Of a stretch of 21,538 nucleotides of DNA, positions 1 through 7,300 are shown one piece after another. This DNA comes from an uncultured bacterium (GTDB taxonomy: Bacteria > Bacteroidota > Bacteroidia > Chitinophagales > CAIODY01), in assembly GCA_903871715.1 (NCBI GenBank), contig CAIQHW010000120.1, forward strand, positions 1-21,538. The letters are read 5' to 3'. A program made the position numbers and the translations under genes. The notes under the pieces were generated by a model, which saw only the letters and a program-made list of their open reading frames with translations, did not search any database and was not told the origin of the DNA. Position 1 is the stretch's first letter; the number at the start of each line of letters is the position of its first letter.

Positions 1-594
1 AATAAGGTTACCAAATCTTCGCCGATGGGTTCAATTGACCATCCGTTTAACCCTGCTGCATTGGCATTAGGTTCTGATTGCTCATTTGTGAGTCGCAGCA
101 TGGATAGAGACCCTAAACATTTACAAGAAGTTTTGAAACGTGCTAATGCTCATCATGGAACTGCATTTGTAGAAATTTATCAAAATTGCAACATCTTTAA
201 TGATGGTGCTTTTGAAATTTTTACAGAAAAATCTTCTAAAAAATTACAAACACTTTTTGTTGAACATGGCAAACCACTTGTGTTTGGTGATAATAACGAA
301 TTCGGAATTAAATTAGATGGTTTCAAACCAACTATTGTGAACTTGACAGAAGGTGCATCAGTAGCAGATTTGTGGGTGCATGATGAAACAGATTTAATCA
401 AAGCATCTATCTTGGTTCGTATGTTTGACAATCCTTCAATGGAAGGACACATGCCACGTCCGTTTGGCGTTTTCTATGTGCACAATCGCCCAACTTATGA
501 TAGCATGATGCACAATCAAATTGCTACAGCCATGGCTAAACCTGGTGATTTGGATAAATTAATTGCAGGCAAGGAAACTTGGACAGTAAATTAA
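1..594 (+). CDS. korB: 2-oxoacid:ferredoxin oxidoreductase beta subunit, C-terminal part (5' end cut by window edge)
   Basis: The frame is open from base 1, so 197 codons of a longer gene are visible and the ATG at 25 is internal. The segment NKVTKSSPMGS followed by HPFNPAALAL, then SRSMDRD and FVEIYQNCNIFNDGAF, is typical of the second half of the thiamine-diphosphate-binding beta subunit (about 340 residues in the family). With its alpha subunit, such an enzyme oxidatively decarboxylates 2-oxoglutarate (or a related 2-oxoacid) to the acyl-CoA and reduces ferredoxin in the cytoplasm. The TPP-binding core would lie upstream of the window, as would the usual alpha-subunit partner. The choice of 2-oxoglutarate over pyruvate or branched-chain substrates rests on overall resemblance and is an inference. 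The gene ends just before a strong palindromic terminator shared with the convergent paaC. Confidence 0.88.
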   Translation, partial: NKVTKSSPMGSIDHPFNPAALALGSDCSFVSRSMDRDPKHLQEVLKRANAHHGTAFVEIYQNCNIFNDGAFEIFTEKSSKKLQTLFVEHGKPLVFGDNNEFGIKLDGFKPTIVNLTEGASVADLWVHDETDLIKASILVRMFDNPSMEGHMPRPFGVFYVHNRPTYDSMMHNQIATAMAKPGDLDKLIAGKETWTVN

Positions 595-617
595 TTTTTG
601 AAGAAAATAATTTCATT

Positions 618-655
618 AAAAAATCCCGAACAAAAATTTTTGTTCGGGATTTTTT
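618..655. terminator. Bidirectional Rho-independent terminator between korB and paaC
   Basis: A perfect 38-nt palindrome is centred between 636 and 637. Its GC-containing core is TCCCGAAC/GTTCGGGA and both outer arms are A/T runs, so each strand shows an A-tract, a hairpin and a U-tract. It lies 24 nt after the korB stop and about 20 nt beyond the stop of the convergent paaC, so it can end transcripts arriving from either side. Confidence 0.9.
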
Positions 656-675
656 TGATAAAAATGAACCAATAC

Positions 676-1428
676 TTACCATTCTATAGCATCAGGAAAT
701 GCATCTACCACCTCTCTCATTTCTTTTAAAAGCGGTTGCAAATAATCTGAATGAAATCCGTGACGCCCGCCATTAACTGCTTGTAATGTAGCCATATCAG
801 GCATTTGCAGCCCTGCATCTTTTATGATGGGTAAAATTTTTTCTAACCATTTTTCTTGTAAAACTTTTTCGCCAGCAAAAATATTTTGTGAAATAATTTC
901 TTGTTCGCCTTCGTATACTTCAAAAATTCCTAGAGCCAACGGCAAACAAAAATTCAATGCCGATTGCATTCTGGCTTTGCTCTCTTCATTGCCATTGCCA
1001 AGTTGCAAAATAAAAGTATCAGCATGCATCGTGTGATATTTTAATTCGCCCTTAAATTTTTTTGCAAAATGCGCCAATGGCTCAAAGCTACTGTTCATCA
1101 ACATTTCATAACGCAATTGGTCGGCATGGTCAAACAAAAAATGACGCATCAAACTGAAATCGTATTCGCCAATAGGTTGCTCAACAAAGTGGCAACATTT
1201 AAAATCTTTTTCAGCTCGTTTAAATGCTAAAGTTTCTGCCGCTGCTGCATTTTCATCCAACATTTTATACAACAACCAAGCATGACCAATCTTGTCTTGT
1301 GCCATCGAAGCAAAGGCAATATCTTCTTCCATAAATGGCCCAAAGCCCGTCCATTCACTGTTTCGGTGTCCTAAAATAAAACAGTCATCGGCGGTTTTTA
1401 AAATAAAATTATAAAGTGCAGGTGTCAT
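676..1428 (-). CDS. paaC: 1,2-phenylacetyl-CoA epoxidase subunit PaaC
   Basis: The 250-residue product belongs to the ferritin-like PaaA/PaaC family. PaaC is the catalytically inactive scaffold partner of PaaA in the multicomponent monooxygenase that epoxidises the ring of phenylacetyl-CoA. Supporting segments are DDCFILGHRNSEW (14-26), EEDIAFASMAQDKIGHAWLL (34-53), the central DHADQLRYEMLM and the tail GGRHGFHSDYLQPLL. Length fits the family (about 250). It is the third gene of paaA-paaB-paaC on the minus strand, 36 nt after paaB, and the operon ends here at a terminator. The start ATG at 1428 directly precedes the conserved N-terminal helix. The spacer to paaB holds a short CGCCAAGG/CGCAAAGA repeat. 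paaD and paaE do not follow. Confidence 0.9.
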   Translation of the reverse strand: MTPALYNFILKTADDCFILGHRNSEWTGFGPFMEEDIAFASMAQDKIGHAWLLYKMLDENAAAAETLAFKRAEKDFKCCHFVEQPIGEYDFSLMRHFLFDHADQLRYEMLMNSSFEPLAHFAKKFKGELKYHTMHADTFILQLGNGNEESKARMQSALNFCLPLALGIFEVYEGEQEIISQNIFAGEKVLQEKWLEKILPIIKDAGLQMPDMATLQAVNGGRHGFHSDYLQPLLKEMREVVDAFPDAIEW

Positions 1429-1445
1429 TTAATTATTTTTTATCA

Positions 1446-1461
1446 CGCCAAGGCGCAAAGA
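1446..1461. repeat. Two-unit 8-nt repeat (CGCCAAGG CGCAAAGA) in the paaB-paaC spacer
   Basis: Two consecutive 8-mers, CGCCAAGG and CGCAAAGA, match at 6 of 8 positions and fill much of the 36-nt spacer. On the transcript strand they read TCTTTGCG CCTTGGCG. From memory, similar CTTTGCG-type octamer strings recur between genes in many Bacteroidota genomes; I cannot verify this here. The first unit also gives a small GCC-AA-GGC inverted repeat. Confidence 0.45.
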
Positions 1462-1464
1462 ATT

Positions 1465-1833
1465 TTATTTTGATTCTGTTTGTTGTTTTTTATAAGCGTT
1501 GATTTTGTCTCTCACTTTAAAGCCATAAGCTTCGCGATATTCTTTATCAATAGCTGTTTCAAAAATATCTGCATCATCATACTGAAATTGCGTTACATCA
1601 GCAGTTCGCACTACCCACATGTTTACACAATTTTGTCTTCTACCATATTGTTCTTTAGCGAAAAGTAACGCCTGTGCTGCATTTGGCGCATGTACACTGC
1701 CTACATGAATGTGATGGTCGCCACGTTTTTTTTGATGAAAAACCTCATACGGCTCCCATGCTTCTCCGATATTCATTTCGGTTTTTTCTTCGATGGGTTT
1801 GATTCTATTAACTCTTGGATCAAATGATTTCAT
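1465..1833 (-). CDS. paaB: 1,2-phenylacetyl-CoA epoxidase subunit PaaB
   Basis: The 122-residue protein contains the PaaB core: YEVFHQKKRGDHHIHVGSVH, then NAAQALLFAKEQYGRRQ, then VNMWVVRTADV. PaaB bridges the PaaA-PaaC heterodimers in the oxygenase assembly and is required for activity. E. coli PaaB is about 95 residues. The roughly 20 extra N-terminal residues here begin MKSFDPRVNR, and a DPRVNR-like opening is, as I recall, usual for Bacteroidota homologues, which supports the ATG at 1833 over the later in-frame Met20. It is the middle gene of the paa operon, 81 nt after paaA and 36 nt before paaC. An octamer tandem repeat sits just ahead of the start codon. Confidence 0.9.
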   Translation of the reverse strand: MKSFDPRVNRIKPIEEKTEMNIGEAWEPYEVFHQKKRGDHHIHVGSVHAPNAAQALLFAKEQYGRRQNCVNMWVVRTADVTQFQYDDADIFETAIDKEYREAYGFKVRDKINAYKKQQTESK

Positions 1834-1840
1834 TCAATTT

Positions 1841-1870
1841 GCTTATTTGCTAATCTGCTAATTTGCTAAT
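1841..1870. repeat. 8-nt tandem repeat (GCTAATTT-type, about 3.75 copies) upstream of paaB
   Basis: The units are GCTTATTT (1841-1848), GCTAATCT (1849-1856), GCTAATTT (1857-1864) and a partial GCTAAT (1865-1870). On the transcript strand these read as AGCAAATT-like octamers ending about 7 nt before the paaB ATG, that is, where a ribosome would load. The units are imperfect, which suggests some age, although copy number could still vary between strains. Confidence 0.75.
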
Positions 1871-1914
1871 GAAAAATACATTGGCAAAATCTCAAATCGG
1901 GTTATTGATTTTGT

Positions 1915-2910
1915 TTAAGATAATGGAAGCACTTGCTTCTGGCTTGGATTAATCAAAGCTTTACGAACCCAACGTCCATGCTCTTCAGCCCAACGACGCA
2001 CTGCTAATCGCTCAGCATTGCATGGACCATTTCCATTAATGGTGGCAAAAAATTCATCCCAATTGGGGTCGCTAAATTCCCAAACACCTTCTGCATTTTT
2101 ATTCAATTTTGGGTCAGGAAAATCTAAACCCAGCTCACGAATTTTTGGAACATATTGGTCAAGAAATTGATTACGCATATCATCGTTGCTAGCCATTTTT
2201 ACTTTCCATTTCATCAGCAAAGTTCCATGAACACTGGCTTTATCACTTGGTCCGAAGAAATGAATAATCGGGCGATACCAACGGTTCAATGCATCTTGCA
2301 ACATAGCTCGTTGTTCTTTTGTGCCAACAGCTAAATGCACCAAGGCATCATGTCCTTGTTTTAAATGAAAACTTTCTTCGTAACAAATTCTTTCCAACGC
2401 TCTGCAATACGGGCCATAAGAGCCTTTAGCGTTGATGACCTGATTTACAATCGCTGCACCATCAATCAAAAAACCAATTACAGTTACATCAGCCCATGTG
2501 GTAGCAGGATAGTTAAACACGTTGCTATACTTGCTTTTGCCGCTCAACAAATCATTAATCATCGCTTCACGACTTTTGCCTAAAGTTTCGGCAGCATTGT
2601 ATAATAAATGTGCATGACCAATTTCGTCTTGCACTTTTGCAATCAAAGCTAATTTGCGTTTCATGCTCGGAGCCCTTGTAATCCAAGTACCTTCAGGCAA
2701 TGCGCCAATCACTTCACTGTGAGCATGTTGCTCAATCATGCGAATTAATTGCCGACGATATTCCTTTGGCATCCAATCTTGTGGTTCAATTTTTTCGCCA
2801 CGAGCAATACGTTCTTCAAATAAAGCCAATTGTTGCAAGTCCTCACCAGCTAAAGGGTCTGGCTTTTGTTTGGCTGTTTCTTCAGGAGAGATATATCCGT
2901 TTCCGTACAT
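1915..2910 (-). CDS. paaA: 1,2-phenylacetyl-CoA epoxidase catalytic subunit PaaA
   Basis: The 331-residue protein is the di-iron oxygenase subunit that converts phenylacetyl-CoA to its 1,2-epoxide, the first committed step of aerobic phenylacetate breakdown after CoA activation. Visible ligand candidates are Glu66 (HSEVIGALPEG), Glu96 and His99 (QDEIGHAH) and Glu179 with His182 (CYEESFHLKQGHD), spaced as in ferritin-like di-iron proteins. Other family signatures include ITRAPSMKRKLAL and WKVKMASNDD. Length agrees with the family (about 310-330). It is the promoter-proximal gene of paaA-paaB-paaC, divergent from a secreted protein gene. A good minus-strand -7 box lies about 30 nt upstream. The electron-donating reductase PaaE, PaaD and the downstream beta-oxidation-like genes are absent from this window and would have to be encoded elsewhere. 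Confidence 0.95.
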   Translation of the reverse strand: MYGNGYISPEETAKQKPDPLAGEDLQQLALFEERIARGEKIEPQDWMPKEYRRQLIRMIEQHAHSEVIGALPEGTWITRAPSMKRKLALIAKVQDEIGHAHLLYNAAETLGKSREAMINDLLSGKSKYSNVFNYPATTWADVTVIGFLIDGAAIVNQVINAKGSYGPYCRALERICYEESFHLKQGHDALVHLAVGTKEQRAMLQDALNRWYRPIIHFFGPSDKASVHGTLLMKWKVKMASNDDMRNQFLDQYVPKIRELGLDFPDPKLNKNAEGVWEFSDPNWDEFFATINGNGPCNAERLAVRRWAEEHGRWVRKALINPSQKQVLPLS

Positions 2911-2942
2911 GATTTTTTGGTTTTATAAATTCCCAATTTCAA

Positions 2943-2973
2943 CAAAGATAATGGCAATAAGGTTTTAATGAAA
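2943..2973 (-). promoter_or_regulatory. Predicted paaA promoter (Bacteroidota -33/-7 type)
   Basis: Read on the minus strand, 2950-2943 is TATCTTTG, an exact match to the Bacteroidota -7 consensus TAnnTTTG. Nineteen nt upstream, 2973-2970 reads TTTC, one base off the -33 TTTG box. Transcription would begin near 2937, giving a leader of about 28 nt before the paaA ATG. An inverted repeat AATGAT-TTTT-ATCATT (2973-2988) abuts the -33 box and is a candidate operator. Confidence 0.55.
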
Positions 2974-3011
2974 ATGATTTTTATCATTACGCTTTATTTG
3001 TAAAAATTCAA

Positions 3012-3041
3012 TCTGGTTTAATTTCTATTGGCTTTATCTTG
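3012..3041 (+). promoter_or_regulatory. Predicted promoter of the CBM9-like secreted protein gene
   Basis: TCTG (3012-3015), 19 nt, then TATCTTG (3035-3041) resembles the TTTG-N19-TAnnTTTG pattern with one deviation in each box. It would place the transcript start near 3046 and supports translation from the ATG at 3058 rather than from the TTG at 3028, which would lie inside the promoter. Confidence 0.4.
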
Positions 3042-3057
3042 CACAAAAATTATTTTG

Positions 3058-3939
3058 ATGAAAATGAAAAACAAATTTTATCGGAGCATTTTTAATTTAA
3101 AAAAAACGGCTTTGATATTGCTATTATGCTGCTTTTCGCAATTGATATGGGCACAAGATTACATGTCGAAATCGGAATACAGCAAACAACAATTTAAAAT
3201 TGATGGCTTTGCAAATGAATGGGCGCAGCCTTTTAATTTTTATGATGGCGAAACAAAAATTAGATATTCGCTTCGCAATGATAGCAGCAATTTTTATTTC
3301 TGTTTTCAAACATGGAACGAAGCTACCGAAATGCGCATGATGAGAGCTGGCTTGCAAATAAAGCTTTCTTCCAAAGGCAAAAAGCAAAAGTATTTTGGCT
3401 CAATTAATTTTCCTGTTACCACAAAAAATCCAACTACATCATCAGCCGAGCATCATAGCAAACACTTGGATATATCAGGGTTTAAGAGTGGTTTTGTGTT
3501 GCAAAACAATACGATGAATATTGAAGGTTTTAAAACTCGAAATGGTATTGTTCCCATTCAAAGCGATAGTGCTATTAGCCTGGCAGTAAATTGGGACAGC
3601 ACCAACATATTGAATTATGAAATCCGCATTCCTTTTAAAATATTTTATGGTGCAGATTTTACGATGGATGATTTGCTAAAAACAATTACATTACAAGTAA
3701 AGGTGAATGTAATGGATGCACCATCTAGCAATGGAAGTGGAGGTGATAATAACCCTATGAGCAGTGGTGGTGGAATAGGTGGCAGAGGCGGTGGCATGCA
3801 TAACATGAATAACAATGGCATGAAAAACAGAGGGGGCGCTATAAGAGAAATGGGGCAAACTGATTTATATTCGCGTGCCAGTTTCAAACAAAGATTTCAG
3901 TTGAGTTTTACGCCAAATCCATTTCAATTTAAGTTTTAA
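3058..3939 (+). CDS. Secreted CBM9/DOMON-like protein with Gly/Met/Asn-rich tail region
   Basis: The start is set at the ATG at 3058, giving 293 residues, because an earlier in-frame TTG (3028) lies in the apparent promoter and would put a polar stretch before the signal peptide. Residues 1-33 form a Sec signal (basic start, hydrophobic TALILLLCCFSQLIWA, then QDY). Residues about 46-215 resemble the CBM9/DOMON-like beta-sandwich seen at the front of DUF5916 proteins: FKIDGFANEWAQ, KIRYSLRNDSSNFYFCFQTW, and LNYEIRIPFKIFYG. Residues 223-260 are strikingly rich in Gly, Asn and Met with one His, followed by a short FKQRFQLSFTPNPF tail. Function is unknown; an extracytoplasmic ligand-binding role is an inference from the fold. 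The gene stands alone, with a terminator after it. Confidence 0.7.
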   Translation: MKMKNKFYRSIFNLKKTALILLLCCFSQLIWAQDYMSKSEYSKQQFKIDGFANEWAQPFNFYDGETKIRYSLRNDSSNFYFCFQTWNEATEMRMMRAGLQIKLSSKGKKQKYFGSINFPVTTKNPTTSSAEHHSKHLDISGFKSGFVLQNNTMNIEGFKTRNGIVPIQSDSAISLAVNWDSTNILNYEIRIPFKIFYGADFTMDDLLKTITLQVKVNVMDAPSSNGSGGDNNPMSSGGGIGGRGGGMHNMNNNGMKNRGGAIREMGQTDLYSRASFKQRFQLSFTPNPFQFKF

Positions 3940-3942
3940 GAA

Positions 3943-3974
3943 AAAATATTTTCGCACCAAAATATTTTCACACA
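3943..3974. repeat. Two tandem 16-nt repeats after the CBM9-like gene
   Basis: AAAATATTTTCGCACC (3943-3958) is followed directly by AAAATATTTTCACACA (3959-3974), identical at 14 of 16 positions. Each unit starts with the self-complementary AAAATATTTT. It sits between the stop codon at 3939 and the terminator hairpin. Confidence 0.7.
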
Positions 3975-4006
3975 AAAATCCACTCGACATATTTAAGTGG
4001 CTTTTT
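3974..4006. terminator. Bidirectional terminator between convergent genes
   Basis: A CCACT/AGTGG stem (3980-3984 with 3996-4000) encloses an 11-nt loop and is flanked by an A-run on the left and a T-run (4002-4007) on the right. It can serve both the plus-strand gene ending at 3939 and the minus-strand gene ending at 4022. The GC stem is short, so efficiency is uncertain. Confidence 0.6.
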
Positions 4007-4021
4007 TGTTTTTCTAAAAAA

Positions 4022-4339
4022 CTATTTTTTCTCTTGAATCAATTTTAAATGAAGCGGTGTACCCATCATGCGCACATTAGGTGCAGGCTGCGTTTCAGTG
4101 CCAATAAATTCTACTTTCATGCCGTCTTTTTTAAATTGCTCGGCTAAATTATCGGCAAAAAACCTTTTGCCCGATTGGTCGTCAGGCACTATCACAAAGG
4201 TTTTGCTGCCCTTCGGAAAATTCATCACAGTACCGCTGTATGGCAATTTGGGCTGCGTTTTTTTCTTTTTGCTCATTGCTGGCAACTGAATGATGGCAGC
4301 AAAAAATAGGAAACTAAAAACTAAAAAGATTTTTTTCAT
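4022..4339 (-). CDS. Small exported protein of unknown function
   Basis: The start is placed at 4339, giving 105 residues, because MKKIFLVFSFLFFAAIIQL is a clear signal peptide; the longer reading from 4375 would put polar residues before it. The mature part is basic at first (SKKKKTQPK), then about 70 residues with the pattern FADNLAEQFKKDGMKVEFIG followed by PNVRMMGTPLHLKLI. This NL-x3-FK-x-DG-x-KV pattern with a later NxRxxGTP segment reminds me of small OB- or beta-barrel-like domains in Bacteroidota lipoproteins and secreted proteins, but I cannot name the family. No lipobox cysteine is present. The gene lies 49 nt downstream of the 1129-residue outer-membrane protein gene on the same strand, so the two may be co-transcribed. 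Confidence 0.65.
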   Translation of the reverse strand: MKKIFLVFSFLFFAAIIQLPAMSKKKKTQPKLPYSGTVMNFPKGSKTFVIVPDDQSGKRFFADNLAEQFKKDGMKVEFIGTETQPAPNVRMMGTPLHLKLIQEKK

Positions 4340-4388
4340 GACGTTGGGATTTTCTTGTTCGAAAATTACAACCAACCGAAAAAAAAAA

Positions 4389-7300
4389 TTAAAAATCAGT
4401 GCTTAAAGAAAAATACACCTGCTTGTTTACAATCTTATTATTATCTACACCTCGGGCAAAATCGAGCCGAGCAAAATAACCCAGCACAGAAGTGCGCAAA
4501 CCCCAGCCATAGCCAAATACAATAGGATTGCGATAATAATTTACCTCAATTTTTATCGGTGGGTCATTTATCACATCGGTAAAAGAAACTTTGGCTTCGG
4601 TACTCAAAGGCGATGGACCAATCCATGCGCTGCCCATGTCGAAAAATGTGATGAGTTGAAAGTTGCGAATAAAATCGCTGCGGATGGGTTTGTTGGTAAA
4701 AAATGGATATAAATCCCAACGCAGTTCGCTGTTGTACACAAAATAACTATTGCCATTGCGTACATTTTGTTGAAAGCCTCTCATGTTGGTGGCCAACGAT
4801 TGAAACGCATAATCACTGGGGTTTGCCACAGGATTGGTGTGATCAAATTTTTGCTGATTTGGAGGTATGCTCACCCAACTATCAACGCCTCCTAAATAAT
4901 ACATCATTTTTTGTTTGCCAAAAGAAGTAGCACCAGCAAACCGATTTGCCCAAATTAATGTGCGATAAATTTTTGAATAGCGGCGCAAATCCCAGCCTGC
5001 AATGTTCATCGTTGCACCATTTCCATCCAGCATTTTATATTTCTCAAAATAAAGTTTGTAACGAAATCCATACAAAATGTTGGTTACTTTACTTCGTGTA
5101 TTATCATGCACATATTCCACATGAAAAATGCTCCAATACTGCTTCAACAAAGGTGATTGCAACGAATTAGCATCGGTGGCAAGCGTATCAAAATTATCTT
5201 GTCGCAAACCAACAATGGCTCTGATACATCTAAATTCATCGAAAGGATAAGTGAATTTTGATTCCAAATAATTTGTTTTCAATTTCGATTTTGCAGCCGA
5301 AGAAGTAGCGCTACCACCCAGCGAAGTGGCTGTGCTATTGCGATACAAGGTGAATTGCTTATCTAATCTTTTTCTAAAATTTTGGTACCGAATAAAATAT
5401 GCCAGCGAATTAAAACTGGTCGGAATGCTTACTCCGCCTTGGATTCGGTAATCTTCCATGATATCTTTTACATCAGCACGAAGCCACAAACTTAATGGTT
5501 GGTCAATGTATCCATTAGCAACTCCTGTGAAGGGTTGATACTGCTGCATGATAGAATTTTTATCAAACTGCGTATAAATGGAACTCATGTAAGTGTGCAG
5601 CCGATAAGGCGTTACACGATTTACTTTGAATAAAGGTTCGTTGGCAAAAACAGTTTCGGTGTCGGCAAAAATAAATGTTTCAGTATCCCACGGCATCACA
5701 AATTCATTTTGAAAAATAGAATGAAATGGATTTATTTTTCGAGTAAGCGAATCGTTTAAAAACGCCAACTGCTCTTCATCTTCACTCTTTTTATCGGCAT
5801 CATCTTTTTCCTTTTTTTTGTTTTGAGCTGATGTTTTGTTAAACATCGTTTTGATTCGATAAGCCGTGTTAATCAATGTGGGTGCGCTTTTCAGCGATAC
5901 GCTATCGCGAATGGGGATTTTATAATAGCTCATTCTATTTCCATTTCTAAAACTTTCGAGCATAAACTTGGCTCTGTGCGGCACTTCCAAGCCCGTGATG
6001 CCCGTGTTGTAATTGCTAAATGGAAAAGTTTTAAAAGTATCGCGATATACATCGGCGTATTTTACGCTGTCAATCCATTGGTTCGGAATGTTCTGAAACC
6101 AGCTTCTATCCACACTTTGTGGATTGGTGATAGTTGAATCTTTAAAATAAACAATGGTATCTGTTCTTGAAAAAACACTATCCAATTTTGCGTAAAATCT
6201 GTTGCTGATTCCATTTTGGTCGCAGGTATAAACCAATCCTTCTTTGTTGTATTGCTGCGGAAATGATTCGTTGTAATCCTTGGTATTGCTGATTCTTGTC
6301 AATTTTTTATTTTGCAAATTGTAAAAGAAAACATCAAAATTTTGCAACTGCAACAACGTGTCTTGTGGCTGTTTATACAAAGTATCTTTCACTCGGTTGG
6401 ATGCAAAAACAATTCCTTTTCGATTTGCCAATTTCACATAATGTGGGTTTTTTTCGTCCCAATAATCATTCGTGATGGTAGTGGTTTTTCCGTTGGTAAA
6501 GTTATAAATATAAATGTCGGAATTGGCTGTGGCTCTGGCATTCAGCAGAATTGTGTTTTTATCAGGACCATAATTTATTTCATAAATTTTATGAAATCCC
6601 GCAAACATTCTAATCTCTCTTTTTTTGGTTTCAATGTCGTACTGCAAAAAATAAAGTTGTTTGTGTTTCATAAAAAACGCCAACAACTTTTTGCCCGTAA
6701 TGTCGAATGTAAACACAGGATTTTGTGCATCAATCGGCAACAAAGTATTGCGCAAACCATAGCGATAAATCACTCGTGGATTTTTTTCATCTTCCACTTT
6801 TAACATCAATTTTATTCGCCCCAAATCATTCACCACAAAAGCTATAGAAGTGGCTTCAGTATTGATTTTGGCGGCGCTGTTATAATTATTTCGTTTCAAC
6901 AAAACATCCACCAAATATTTTTCGGCAGGATTTTTTCGAGCCTGCGCTTCGGCTGCATATCTATCTTTATAAAACTGAAACCATTCGGTGTAGCTTTCAT
7001 TCACACTTTTGTTCAACACAAATAAAAATCCAGCTTCCATGCTGCGATTAATTCGGGTCACGTACAACAGGTTGCTGATAGTGCCTTTGTCGAATTTTTC
7101 ATCCAAATAATTCCAAAAACTTTCGCCGGCAAATTGATTATCGATGCCAGTAAACTGGTTGAAATTTTTCACCAAATTGTTGTTGAAAAAATCTCTCAAT
7201 CTATCATCTTTATCCACACTCCAAGGTTGTGCGATGTACGCAATCAAGCCATCCGTGTACCATGTGGGCAAATTGAGCAACACCGCATTTTGCACAATTT

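Noticed and set aside
1841..1870. Possible CRISPR-like repeat near paaB
   Set aside because: Units are only 8 nt, directly adjacent without spacers, and few; this is a simple tandem repeat.
3028..3057. Longer N-terminus from a TTG start for the CBM9-like secreted protein
   Set aside because: The TTG precedes the predicted -7 box and would add polar residues before a good signal peptide; the ATG at 3058 fits better.
4340..4375. Longer N-terminus for the small exported protein
   Set aside because: It would place acidic and polar residues in front of a textbook signal peptide starting at 4339.
6312..6803. 163-codon open frame on the plus strand inside the 1129-residue protein gene
   Set aside because: It is antisense to a clear coding frame, has low-complexity Phe/Ile/His-rich content, no signal or domain, and no promoter-like box ahead of it.
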